Source: Bacteroidota bacterium
Lineage (GTDB): Bacteria > Bacteroidota > Bacteroidia > Cytophagales > Cyclobacteriaceae
Direction: 5' to 3'
Length of the DNA: 64,000 nt
Assembly: GCA_016191555.1 (NCBI GenBank)
Contig: JACPVX010000013.1
Coordinates: 1 to 64,000, forward strand
The notes under the pieces are model-generated. The model was not told the DNA's origin. It worked only from the letters and a program-made list of their open reading frames with translations, and made no database searches. How positions within the stretch are numbered: the stretch's first letter is position 1; every line of letters begins with the position of its first letter. The position numbers and the translations under genes were made by a program. Below are positions 41,654 to 49,976 of this stretch, piece by piece.

Positions 41654-42565
41654 ATGAAAACAACATCATTTATCAATTTGAAAAGCCTGTCAAGTTTAAT
41701 GCTGGCTTTTGTACTGATTTTAGGTTCGTGTAACAAATCAGATGAAGTTACCTTTTCCACACAAGACAATCAATCTGTAAACAATGATGCCGCGTTGGAA
41801 TCGAGCCAAGAAGAAACAGTAGATATGGCAAGCTCGGTTTTAAATTCTGCAGACGCCATTACAGGCCGAGTGGAAGAAGATAGCCGTGTATCATGTGCTT
41901 ATATCATCAAAGATATAGGTCAGGAAAAGTCCAATGGAACTATAATTGTAAACTTTGATAAAACTGCCGCTGGTGCTGATAACCCTGCTGGTTGTACTGA
42001 TCCTAGAGGAAACGTTCGCAAAGGTTCGTTTACCATCACATGGTCGGGAGGTCGTTGGTTCTTAAGTGGATCAACACAGACCATCACATTTAACAACTAT
42101 AGCATCAATGGTCTTGTTATTTCAGGCAGCAGAACTATCACGAATGTAAGCACCCAAGAGTCGCCTTTAACTTGGAACATTTCAGGGACGTTGACTACCA
42201 CTTGGCCTGATAAAACAACTGCTACTCGTACAGTAAGTAGAACAAAGAAATGGGTAAGATCATCTACGATTGCAGATGATAAGGTAATTATTTCTCAAAC
42301 AGCAGGTGCTTTAGCTGCGGCAAGCGGAACAAATCGCTATGGCAAGTCGTATTCAGTGAAAATAACTACGCCTTTAGAATACAGCACTTCTTGTTTGTTG
42401 ACTAATAAAGTCTACATCCCAGTAAAAGGTGTTAAAGAGGTCACCACGGATACAAAAGTGTACACGGTAGATTTTGGAGCTGGAACCTGTGATAATACCT
42501 ACACCGTTACATTGAACGGCAAATCGAAAGAATTCACAGCTAAGAATGACAGTAGCAATGATTAA
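41654..42565 (+). CDS. Hypothetical lipoprotein
   Basis: 303 residues from the ATG at 41654; the open frame to 41600 adds a non-signal stretch and is rejected. The signal peptide ends in a lipobox, LILGSC. The mature part is Ser/Thr/Asn-rich (IIVNFDKTAAGADNP, RKGSFTITWSGGRWFLSGST, KTATRTVSRTKKWVRSS-like repeats) and predicted all-beta. I know of related lipoproteins in Cytophagales but no function. It ends at a strong terminator. Confidence 0.75.
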   Translation: MKTTSFINLKSLSSLMLAFVLILGSCNKSDEVTFSTQDNQSVNNDAALESSQEETVDMASSVLNSADAITGRVEEDSRVSCAYIIKDIGQEKSNGTIIVNFDKTAAGADNPAGCTDPRGNVRKGSFTITWSGGRWFLSGSTQTITFNNYSINGLVISGSRTITNVSTQESPLTWNISGTLTTTWPDKTTATRTVSRTKKWVRSSTIADDKVIISQTAGALAAASGTNRYGKSYSVKITTPLEYSTSCLLTNKVYIPVKGVKEVTTDTKVYTVDFGAGTCDNTYTVTLNGKSKEFTAKNDSSND

Positions 42566-42593
42566 GTTCTTCTGGATAAACTAGTAAACAAAG

Positions 42594-42617
42594 ACCCGCT
42601 TTTTAGCGGGTTTTTTG
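42594..42617 (+). terminator. Rho-independent terminator after the lipoprotein
   Basis: ACCCGCT-TTTT-AGCGGGT, then a T-run, 29 bases after the lipoprotein stop. Confidence 0.88.
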
Positions 42618-42677
42618 TTTTTATAAAGCTTGAGATTCACAGTTGGGTTCTCTTTCTTTGCGAAACAGAATTCAGCT

Positions 42678-43227
42678 ATGCAACAATACTTGGAATTAAT
42701 GCAGGAAATCCTTGAAAAAGGAGCTACCAAAACCGACCGGTGTTCTGTTCCATTGATTTTCCGGAAATTCGACCGATTCGAGCGAATTCGGCCGAAAACC
42801 AGATTCTCGCAGACATATTGTGAGTGCCTGGAATCCAGCCGAAGTAGATAACATGGCGCTTCCGCCTTGCCACGCACTTTTTCAATTCTATGTGGCTGAT
42901 GGAAAATTATCCTGTCAATTGTATCAACGCTCTGCCGACTATTTTTTAGGCGTCCCATTCAATATTGCTAGCTACGCCCTTCTATTGCATATGTTTGCAC
43001 AACAGTGCGATTTAGAAGCAGGAGAATTTGTTTGGACGGGTGGTGACGTGCATTTGTATTCCAACCATATCGAACAGGTTAAGCTCCAACTAAGCCGAAC
43101 TCCCTATCCATTACCTCAACTGGTTATTAAACGCAGACCTCCTTCCATCTTTGAATATGAATTTGAAGATTTTGAAATCGTCAATTATCAAGCACATCCT
43201 TCCATTAAAGCGCCTATTGCTGTATGA
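42678..43227 (+). pseudogene. thyA: thyA remnant: thymidylate synthase with internal deletion and frameshift
   Basis: Bases 42678-42740 encode the ThyA start (QQYLELMQEILEKGATKTDR), and 42799-43227 encode the ThyA C-terminal half ([25 protein letters not shown] with the catalytic Cys, [35 protein letters not shown], final IKAPIAV). Compared with E. coli ThyA about 105-110 residues between DR and SRRIIVSAWN are absent, replaced by 58 bases of unrelated sequence, and the two halves are in different frames. A GTG at 42820 could start a 135-residue fragment, but it lacks the folate and phosphate-binding N-terminal part. The fragment's stop overlaps the next gene's start (ATGA). A mis-assembly must be excluded before calling it a true pseudogene. 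Confidence 0.85.
42757..42798. repeat. Imperfect palindrome at the thyA deletion scar
   Basis: TTTTCCGGAAATTCG (42757-42771) is an inverted match of CGAATTCGGCCGAAAA (42783-42798) around an 11-base spacer. It fills most of the sequence that replaced the missing thyA middle. Confidence 0.65.
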
Positions 43228-43958
43228 GACTTATCTTAATTTTTATTTGTGCGATCCTCCTAATGAGTTGCGAAACCAAGAGGAAGGATATTAAGTCGAA
43301 GAAAAAAGCAGACACAACGGATGGTTTTAAAAAGTACTATTATACCGATGGTAAAATAAAGACCGAGTTAACCATTTTGAAGGGCAAACGAAATGGATTG
43401 GCTCGAACGTACTACAAAAATGGAAAAGTAAGCCTTGAAATGAACTACGTTAATGGCAAGCGCGAGGGGCTCTCGAAACGCTACTTTGAAGATGGTACTC
43501 TTTATCAGGAGACCAATTATAAAGATGATAAAATAGAAGGGGAGAGGAAAAAGTACAAGGAAAATGGTTCGCTCATGTCTGTAGCCAGATTTGAAAAGGA
43601 TCAACCTTGTTTAGGGTTAAGAGAAATTTTGTTGGATGGAACTCTAAAAGATAATTTCCCGAAAATTTTAGTTACTCCGGTTGATCGGTTGAAACGTGAG
43701 GGAGTCTACCAAATCAACCTTTCACTTACCGAATCAGCTCGATCTGTAAAATACTATATCGGAAATCTGTCTTCAACCGGATGTATTACCAATAGCCTTA
43801 TTGGCATTGAGACCAATAATAAGATAGGAACGATCAAGTACACGCTTCCTCCGGGTGGCTTTATGATGCAGGAGTTGAATTTCGTGGCGGAAATAGAAAC
43901 ACGTATGGGAAACACTTACTTAGCCCAGAAAAAGTTTTATGTCTCTATAGAGAATTAA
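43224..43958 (+). CDS. MORN-like repeat lipoprotein
   Basis: 244 residues. Lipoprotein signal LLMSC (Cys16), then about four repeats of a MORN_2/YwqK-like motif ([57 protein letters not shown]) at residues 45-130, and a C-terminal beta domain. Proteins with this repeat are often called YwqK-like antitoxins, but no partner toxin is near and a surface role fits the lipobox better. Its ATG overlaps the thyA-fragment stop. Confidence 0.82.
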   Translation: MRLILIFICAILLMSCETKRKDIKSKKKADTTDGFKKYYYTDGKIKTELTILKGKRNGLARTYYKNGKVSLEMNYVNGKREGLSKRYFEDGTLYQETNYKDDKIEGERKKYKENGSLMSVARFEKDQPCLGLREILLDGTLKDNFPKILVTPVDRLKREGVYQINLSLTESARSVKYYIGNLSSTGCITNSLIGIETNNKIGTIKYTLPPGGFMMQELNFVAEIETRMGNTYLAQKKFYVSIEN

Positions 43959-45523
43959 TATCGGCTATTAATCATTTGCTGGCGCGTTCGTAATTCGTAA
44001 TTATCGGGGGATAACTCCAGACCTTTTTCCAACAATTGCATTGCTTTGGCCTTTTGCCCTTTCTTGAAATAGTAGGAGCATCCTGATGAATAGGCAGAGC
44101 CCACAATGGAAGGAACGAGATTGATATCTTTATTGGATTTTACCATTTCCTCAAAAACTGACTTATACTTTTCGGCTTCTGCTAAATTCCCTTTTTGGTA
44201 AGCTTCACCAAAAAGTAAAGCATAACTCATGGCAATCATCGAGTTGAAGTTGTTATTCTGTGATAGAACTGGATATTTTTTTCGATAGGCCTCCAGTGTG
44301 TCATATGCTTGCTTGGGGCTTCTTTCGTTTCGAAGCGAATTGGCAATAGAAGTAGTAAATATTCCGGCCAACTCGGTATTGTTAGGCTGAAACAACAACG
44401 CTTTTTCAAAAAAATTCTTAGCAGCAGAAAAACTTCCTTGATTGTAAAGAATCCGACCGTTCTCGAAGTAGTATAAATAGGAAATTTCATTGATGAGTTC
44501 TTGATCATGAAATCCGTTTGTCAGGATTTGAAAACATTCTTTGTAAAGCGTTTTATTGTTGTCTCGCCCCATTACCTCATTTGTCAGATTTATAAATTCC
44601 CCTTGAATCATTTCTTTCGTAATGCCCTGATTTTTATAGCGAGATACCTTAGCAATCAATTCTGATTTTTCTTTCGGTTTTAACTTTACCTTTGTAATCA
44701 ACTCAACACCAAATTGCATCAATAGGTATTCAGTTTTAGGTGCCGGATACAATAGGTTGGCTTTTTCCATTTGTTGATACGCCCCCTGAATATCGTCTTT
44801 ATCTCGTTTAAATAAGGCGTCATTACAATAGTGAATTCCAACTAATTGTTGAAGATTTAACTTCTCTCTCTTAAAGTAATAGGCGTTGAAAAGTTCATCG
44901 GTAGATTTATTAGCTATTTCAGAATTGCCTATTATTTTTTGATTCTTTAAGGCCTCAACAAAACTCTGCTTAAATCGGTCATCAAATACCACAAAGCCCT
45001 TTAGAGGAGAAGTACTTTCCACTAGAATATTCTCTGAATTTGGATAAGCAAGCAGATAAACGTGTGTCGGTTCTTCCTTTACTTCATATTTGATGTCTAA
45101 CTTTTCAAAAACGAGTGCATAAAGGGCTGATGCAGTTACGCAGTTATAGTTTCCATTGGTAAAAATTTCATGAAAGCGTACCTCCTCTTCATATTTCTTA
45201 AAAAAGGTATTATGTACTTCGCTATAAATGGTTTTGATCTTTTTTTCATTCTTCTTCTTTGCAAGTCCGTCCGCCTGAAGCTTTTCTGCTATTGCGCTGA
45301 TTCTTGATTCAATACGCTGAGTCGTTTCTGTCGTTGACGTGCTTGAAGTTGCGAGTAGAAGTGGAAGTAGTAGCCCCTGATTTTTTGTTCGGACAAATTC
45401 TGAAAACGCCTCTTTTTCGTAAGCCGAGGTAAAGCGGAGGTCGCTCATTCTAACCAGTGAATCTTGGCTGAGAAGTGACTCAGTAGTGAAAATAAGGAAA
45501 ATGAAAAAGAGTGATGATTTCAT
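43955..45523 (-). CDS. TPR protein with transglutaminase-like N-terminal domain
   Basis: 522 residues from the ATG at 45523. Signal peptide (FIFLIFTTESLLSQ), a transglutaminase/papain-like segment at about 120-190 (GNYNCVTASALYALVFEKLD with a candidate catalytic Cys, THVYLLAYP with His), and TPR-type helix pairs to the end (LYNQGSFSAAKNFFEKALLF, KAMQLLEKGLELSPDNYELR). The Cys/His pair could be active or only structural. Function unknown; periplasmic. Convergent 3' overlap with the MORN gene. Confidence 0.82.
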   Translation of the reverse strand: MKSSLFFIFLIFTTESLLSQDSLVRMSDLRFTSAYEKEAFSEFVRTKNQGLLLPLLLATSSTSTTETTQRIESRISAIAEKLQADGLAKKKNEKKIKTIYSEVHNTFFKKYEEEVRFHEIFTNGNYNCVTASALYALVFEKLDIKYEVKEEPTHVYLLAYPNSENILVESTSPLKGFVVFDDRFKQSFVEALKNQKIIGNSEIANKSTDELFNAYYFKREKLNLQQLVGIHYCNDALFKRDKDDIQGAYQQMEKANLLYPAPKTEYLLMQFGVELITKVKLKPKEKSELIAKVSRYKNQGITKEMIQGEFINLTNEVMGRDNNKTLYKECFQILTNGFHDQELINEISYLYYFENGRILYNQGSFSAAKNFFEKALLFQPNNTELAGIFTTSIANSLRNERSPKQAYDTLEAYRKKYPVLSQNNNFNSMIAMSYALLFGEAYQKGNLAEAEKYKSVFEEMVKSNKDINLVPSIVGSAYSSGCSYYFKKGQKAKAMQLLEKGLELSPDNYELRTRQQMINSRY

Positions 45524-45713
45524 CGATTCGTTATTGGATCCCAAATTTATTTAAAACTGCGACAAGGGTTTAAGAAAGATGAACTATAAATGCATGCGGA
45601 ATTATATTGTCGAATAATTATAGAGAGGCTACCATTCATTGGCTGAGTGAGCCCAATTTTTTGGATGCAAAATGCCCCCGCATGGTTTTCTAATTTATTT
45701 GAAGCTAAAACCC

Positions 45714-45721
45714 TATTTTTG
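45714..45721 (+). promoter_or_regulatory. -7 box TATTTTTG upstream of sdaAB
   Basis: TAnnTTTG match. Transcription would begin about five to seven bases later, that is right at the 5' side of the hairpin at 45727. No good -33 TTTG in range. Confidence 0.5.
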
Positions 45722-45726
45722 CCGCT

Positions 45727-45791
45727 CGCAATAAATACCCGCTAAGGGTGTATAAATACCCAAAAAAGAAATCCTTTTCGGGTTTATTGCG
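45727..45791 (+). promoter_or_regulatory. Structured leader RNA before sdaAB with competing pairings
   Basis: Outer stem CGCAATAAA (45727-45735) pairs perfectly with TTTATTGCG (45783-45791). ATAAATACCC is repeated at 45731-45740 and 45752-45761, and either copy can pair with the single GGGTTTAT at 45780-45787, giving mutually exclusive folds. A small inner hairpin TACCC-GCTAA-GGGTGTA is possible. The structure ends 14 bases before the ATG. No known riboswitch is recognised. Confidence 0.55.
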
Positions 45792-45805
45792 TTAGTTAAC
45801 CGCGT

Positions 45806-46483
45806 ATGCCCGAAAAAAGCAGTGTTTTTGATATGATTGGCCCCGTAATGATCGGCCCATCCAGTTCGCATACTGCGGGGGTTGTTCGCATCGCAAAGGC
45901 TGCTATCAAGGTTTTGGGAGGCATTCCCGAAGAGGCTGAAATCATATTTTATAATTCCTTTGCCCGAACCTATGAAGGTCACGGCAGCGACCGAGCCATC
46001 TTAGCCGGATTGATGGATTTTTCAACGGATGACAAAAGAATCAAAGACGCCATTGAAATTGCCGAAAAATCTGGGTTAAAGTACCATTTCAAATCTGTTG
46101 GTAACGCATCAACGCTTCACCCAAACTCCATTCGGCTAACATTAAGAAAAGGAGTGCGTACAATAGAAGTACTTGGCGAGAGCAGAGGAGGAGGGATGAT
46201 TAACATTGCAGAGATCAATGGTTTCAAAGCCGACTTTACTGCTAATCTCCATACCATAATAATTTTCGCGGATGACATAAAAGGCAGCATTGCGTTTATT
46301 GCCGATGTGATTGCCCATGACGACTGCAATATTGCTACCATGTCCGTATCACGTAAGGGAAAGAATGATTTGGCTTGTCAGGTAATTGAAATGGATTCGG
46401 GTATCAAGCCTGTAACATTTCAGTATCTCATGAGTCTAAGTTGGATAAAAGAAGTTATTTATATACCAGATATCAATCGTTAA
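45806..46483 (+). CDS. sdaAB: L-serine ammonia-lyase, iron-sulfur-dependent, subunit beta
   Basis: 225 residues: serine dehydratase beta chain (SSVFDMIGPVMIGPSSSHTA, ARTYEGHGSDRAILAGLM, GNASTLHPNSIRLTL) with a C-terminal ACT-like domain (LHTIIIFADDIKGSIAFIAD). With the alpha chain, which carries the [4Fe-4S] ligands, it deaminates serine to pyruvate. The alpha gene is not beside it, which is atypical. It is followed two bases after its stop by a TolC-like gene. Confidence 0.93.
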   Translation: MPEKSSVFDMIGPVMIGPSSSHTAGVVRIAKAAIKVLGGIPEEAEIIFYNSFARTYEGHGSDRAILAGLMDFSTDDKRIKDAIEIAEKSGLKYHFKSVGNASTLHPNSIRLTLRKGVRTIEVLGESRGGGMINIAEINGFKADFTANLHTIIIFADDIKGSIAFIADVIAHDDCNIATMSVSRKGKNDLACQVIEMDSGIKPVTFQYLMSLSWIKEVIYIPDINR

Positions 46484-46485
46484 AT

Positions 46486-47934
46486 ATGAAGAAAGGAATA
46501 CTTTCAATTGCATTATTCTCTTTAGTTGTAACCGCTTCAATAGCTCAGGACAAAAAAGTCTATACGCTAAAAGAGTGTGTAGAAATTGCGCTCAAAAATA
46601 ACTTGACAGTAAAGAGAAGTGAGATGGGATTAAAGGGCGCGGATATTAATTTAGACCAAGCTAAATATACCATGCTACCCAGTCTTAACTTGTCTGGTTC
46701 TGCTGGCTCGAACTATGGACGGTCCATTGACCCTACGACTAACGCATTCATTGATCAAAAGATTGACAATGCCAATGTTAATGCGAATGCCAGTTTGTTA
46801 TTGTTCAATGCATTCCGTGTGATGAATACCATTCGCCAAAATGTGAACGACAAGGCTGCTGCGGAGAGCGACCTAACAAAGGCTAAGAATGATGTAATCT
46901 TGAGCGTAGTAACTCTTTACACTTCTGTTATATTCAATCAAGAGTTATTTCAAAACGCACAATTTCAATTGCGCACAACCCAGCAACAATTGGAACGCAC
47001 TAAGAAACTAGAACAAGCAGGTTCTGTTCCACTGGGTAATGTTTTGGACTTAGAAGCTCAAAATGCGACCAATGAGTTAAACTTAGTGCAGCGCGAGAAT
47101 ACGTATAATCTATCGCTCTTACAGCTAAAGCAAGCGATGCAGCTACCTGCTTCTACACCTTTAGATATTGAAGTTCCTGAATTGGGCGTTGAAGACGTTA
47201 CTTTGAATCAATCAACCGAACAGATTTTCGATATCGCTAAGCAAAACATGCCCGAAATAAGAGCCGCTGTTTATCGAACAGAGAGTGCCAACTTTGCATT
47301 AAGAGCATCCCGTGCTAGTCTTTACCCTCGATTAAGTTTGAATGCTTCTGCCTTCACTAACTATTCAAGTGCTGCAAAAGTTTCTACCGGTATTTCAGTT
47401 ATTGATCCAAATCCGGTAATAGGTTATTTGGGCACAGACCCGAATACACTTGATCCTTTGTTGCAAGTAAAATCGTTGCAACCCCAATTGAAGTCCAATT
47501 CAAAAGAAAAGCCATTTAGCGATCAATTCTCTGATAATATCTCCAAAAGCCTTTCATTAGGTCTTACGATTCCGCTATTCAATGGCTATACAACACGAGC
47601 GAGTGTGCAGCGTAGCAAGGTGCAACGAGATCAAGCTTCGATCAATTTAACCGATGCAGAAAACAAATTGCGTCAGGCTATCGAAACTGCACACAACGAT
47701 GCAACTGCTGCTGCGAAAACATACGCATCATCCGCAAAGGCGGTTAAGGCAAGAGAGGAAGCGTTTCGTATGACGAAACAAAGATATGATGCAGGTGCTA
47801 CTAATTATGTCGATTACCAAGTGTCGGAAAACAATTTGTTTCAGGCTAAATCTGATCAGGTACGCGCAAAATATGACTTAATATTTAAAAAGAAAGTTCT
47901 CGATTTTTACCAAGGCAAACCAATAGACTATTAA
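46486..47934 (+). CDS. TolC family outer-membrane efflux protein
   Basis: 482 residues from ATG 46486; the frame open to 46441 overlaps sdaAB. Signal peptide (LFSLVVTASIAQ), then two TolC-type repeats of long helices and strands: LKECVEIALKNNLTVKRSEM, NVNANASLLLFNAFRV, LEQAGSVPLGNVLDLEAQNA, and in the second half LGLTIPLFNGYTTRASVQRS. It forms the trimeric outer-membrane duct of tripartite pumps. A HlyD-type adaptor gene follows, but no inner-membrane transporter gene does. Confidence 0.93.
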   Translation: MKKGILSIALFSLVVTASIAQDKKVYTLKECVEIALKNNLTVKRSEMGLKGADINLDQAKYTMLPSLNLSGSAGSNYGRSIDPTTNAFIDQKIDNANVNANASLLLFNAFRVMNTIRQNVNDKAAAESDLTKAKNDVILSVVTLYTSVIFNQELFQNAQFQLRTTQQQLERTKKLEQAGSVPLGNVLDLEAQNATNELNLVQRENTYNLSLLQLKQAMQLPASTPLDIEVPELGVEDVTLNQSTEQIFDIAKQNMPEIRAAVYRTESANFALRASRASLYPRLSLNASAFTNYSSAAKVSTGISVIDPNPVIGYLGTDPNTLDPLLQVKSLQPQLKSNSKEKPFSDQFSDNISKSLSLGLTIPLFNGYTTRASVQRSKVQRDQASINLTDAENKLRQAIETAHNDATAAAKTYASSAKAVKAREEAFRMTKQRYDAGATNYVDYQVSENNLFQAKSDQVRAKYDLIFKKKVLDFYQGKPIDY

Positions 47935-47946
47935 TACTTTTTACGA

Positions 47947-49335
47947 ATGGCAAAGCAAAAGAAAAAGTCCAACTCACTTCTTTACTGGGGTATTGGCATC
48001 GTTATCTTCCTCATTTTATTTGTAATTGTTGGGAAATCACAAGGCTGGATCGGAAAGTCTCGCGACTTAGAAGTTGAGCTTGCGAAGTCCAAGAAAGCTT
48101 CGATCACGGAGAAAGTGAGTGCTTCGGGAACTGTACAACCTGTGATTGAAGTGAAACTCGCCCCTGAAGTTTCAGGAGAAATTATTTCATTGAATGTGGA
48201 AGACGGAGACTCAGTACGGGCGGGAGAGGTGTTGGTGAAAATCAGACCCGATGTTTGGATGAGTCAGTTGGAGCGTTCTGAAGCTTCTCTGAGTCAACAA
48301 AGGGCAAATCTGGAATCTTCGCGCGCGGCTTTGTCCAGAGCAGAAGCGACCTATTTACGCGCAGAACAAGACTACAAACGCCAGGAGAAATTATGGAATG
48401 AAAAAGTAATCTCAGAAGCGGATTGGCAATTGGCCCAACAGAATTATAAAGTGGCACAAAATGATTTGAAGTCGGCTACGCAGACTTTGGAAGCATCACG
48501 CTTCATCGTGAATAGCACCGATGCCAGCGTTCGTGAATCTCGTGCCAATGTGGCTAAGACTTCGGTGGTGGCTCCAATGAAGGGTATTGTTTCGAAATTA
48601 TTTGTAAAGAAAGGTGAGCGGGTAGTTGGAGCAGCTACCATGACTGGAACGGAAATGATGCGCATTGCTGATTTGAACAAAATGGAGGTAAGGGTTAATG
48701 TGAATGAGAATGATATCGTACGTGTTCATCTGAATGACTCTGTGTTGATCGATGTAGATTCGTACGCAAATGTGGATAAGCAATTCAAAGGAATCGTTAC
48801 CAGCATTGCGAATACAGCGAAGGATAAAACTTCTGCAGATGCGATCACAGAGTTTGAAGTTCGTATCCTAATTCTTCGTTCTTCATACGAGGACTTAATC
48901 AAGCAAGGAAACAAATTTCCATTCCGACCTGGAATGACAGCCAGTGTAGATATCATTACAACGATGAAAGATAACGTGCTTTCTGTGCCATTGACAGCAG
49001 TAACAACCAGAAACCCGGAGAAAGATAAGAAAGCAGCAAAAGATGGACCTCCGGCTAATGATGGTGACGAAGAAAGAAAAGTAACTGACAACAAGGCCAA
49101 GGTTGAAAAGAAGGAAGCTAAGGTAGTTGTTTTTGTAAATGAAAAGGGAATTGCGAAAATGACAGAAGTTAAAACGGGAATCAGCGACTACGATAACATT
49201 GAAATCATTTCAGGTTTGCCAGAAAATGCTGAAGTAGTTACTGGGCCATTCCTGCTTGTTTCCAAACGATTGAAGGATGGAGACAAAATCACCCAAGCCA
49301 AGAAAGATGATAAAAAAGATAAAGACAAGAAATAG
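47947..49335 (+). CDS. HlyD/MacA-type periplasmic adaptor protein
   Basis: 462 residues. N-terminal membrane anchor (about 10-31), lipoyl-like barrel (VSASGTVQPVIEVKLAPEVS, VEDGDSVRAGEVLVKI), coiled-coil hairpin (about 95-195), SVVAPMKGIVSKLFVKKGE, then beta-barrel and membrane-proximal domains with a Lys/Asp-rich tail. It links the inner-membrane pump to TolC. MacB or an RND pump would be expected next, but a terminator and ppa follow instead, so the transporter must be encoded elsewhere. Confidence 0.93.
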   Translation: MAKQKKKSNSLLYWGIGIVIFLILFVIVGKSQGWIGKSRDLEVELAKSKKASITEKVSASGTVQPVIEVKLAPEVSGEIISLNVEDGDSVRAGEVLVKIRPDVWMSQLERSEASLSQQRANLESSRAALSRAEATYLRAEQDYKRQEKLWNEKVISEADWQLAQQNYKVAQNDLKSATQTLEASRFIVNSTDASVRESRANVAKTSVVAPMKGIVSKLFVKKGERVVGAATMTGTEMMRIADLNKMEVRVNVNENDIVRVHLNDSVLIDVDSYANVDKQFKGIVTSIANTAKDKTSADAITEFEVRILILRSSYEDLIKQGNKFPFRPGMTASVDIITTMKDNVLSVPLTAVTTRNPEKDKKAAKDGPPANDGDEERKVTDNKAKVEKKEAKVVVFVNEKGIAKMTEVKTGISDYDNIEIISGLPENAEVVTGPFLLVSKRLKDGDKITQAKKDDKKDKDKK

Positions 49336-49352
49336 ACTTTAGAGAGTAAATG

Positions 49353-49391
49353 AACCCCTTGCCGATCAAACGGCAAGGGGTTTTCTTTTTT
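49353..49391 (+). terminator. Rho-independent terminator after the HlyD gene
   Basis: CCCCTTGCCG-ATCAAA-CGGCAAGGGG followed by TTTTCTTTTTT, a strong 10-bp stem 19 bases after the stop. Confidence 0.93.
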
Positions 49392-49439
49392 ATGGAGATG
49401 CTAATTATTCCTACCTTCACACTCTAATTTCCATTGATT

Positions 49440-49976
49440 ATGATAAAGCACCCCTGGCACGAAGCACCTGTAGGCAACAACGCTCCCGAATTTGTAAATG
49501 GCATCGTTGAAATATCCACTGGCATGCGTACGAAGTACGAAGTTGATAAGGAGACTGGTTTGCTGAAGCTTGATCGAATACTTTATTCGGCGGTTTATTA
49601 TCCGGCTAACTACGGTTTTATTCCACAGACGATGGGTGAGGATAAAGATCCATTGGACATCATGATTTTATGCCGTGAACCTATTCAACCGCTTTGCTTA
49701 GTGCCAGCACGCGTCATTGGAGTCATGCGAATGGTAGATCAAGGACTTGCCGATGATAAGATTTTGGCTGTCGCTGAAAATGATGCAAACACCAAGCACT
49801 TGAAAGACATCAGTGAATTGGCTGCGCATTTTAAATTGGAATTGAAGGAATTTTTTGAGACCTATAAAAAGCTTGAAAACAAGATTGTTACTGTTCCTGA
49901 TTTTCAAGGCAAAGAGACCGCCCTGCAAATCATTACGAGTGCTATTAAATATTACCAAACGGAGTTTAAGAAATAG
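49440..49976 (+). CDS. ppa: Inorganic pyrophosphatase (family I)
   Basis: 178 residues from the ATG at 49440 (an in-frame TTG two codons upstream is not preferred). The family I signature EDKDPLDIMI supplies the metal-binding aspartates, preceded by SAVYYPANYGFIPQT and followed by VIGVMRMVDQGLADDKILAV. It hydrolyses pyrophosphate to drive biosynthesis. The next gene overlaps its stop. Confidence 0.96.
   Translation: MIKHPWHEAPVGNNAPEFVNGIVEISTGMRTKYEVDKETGLLKLDRILYSAVYYPANYGFIPQTMGEDKDPLDIMILCREPIQPLCLVPARVIGVMRMVDQGLADDKILAVAENDANTKHLKDISELAAHFKLELKEFFETYKKLENKIVTVPDFQGKETALQIITSAIKYYQTEFKK

Noticed and set aside
42581..42958. 125-codon minus-strand ORF over the thyA region
   Set aside because: It is the shadow of the thyA remnant and a terminator; its sequence is not protein-like.
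45669..45689. AAAATGC-CCCC-GCATGGTTTT hairpin before sdaAB
   Set aside because: Short stem with two unpaired G and no gene upstream that would need this terminator; ambiguous.
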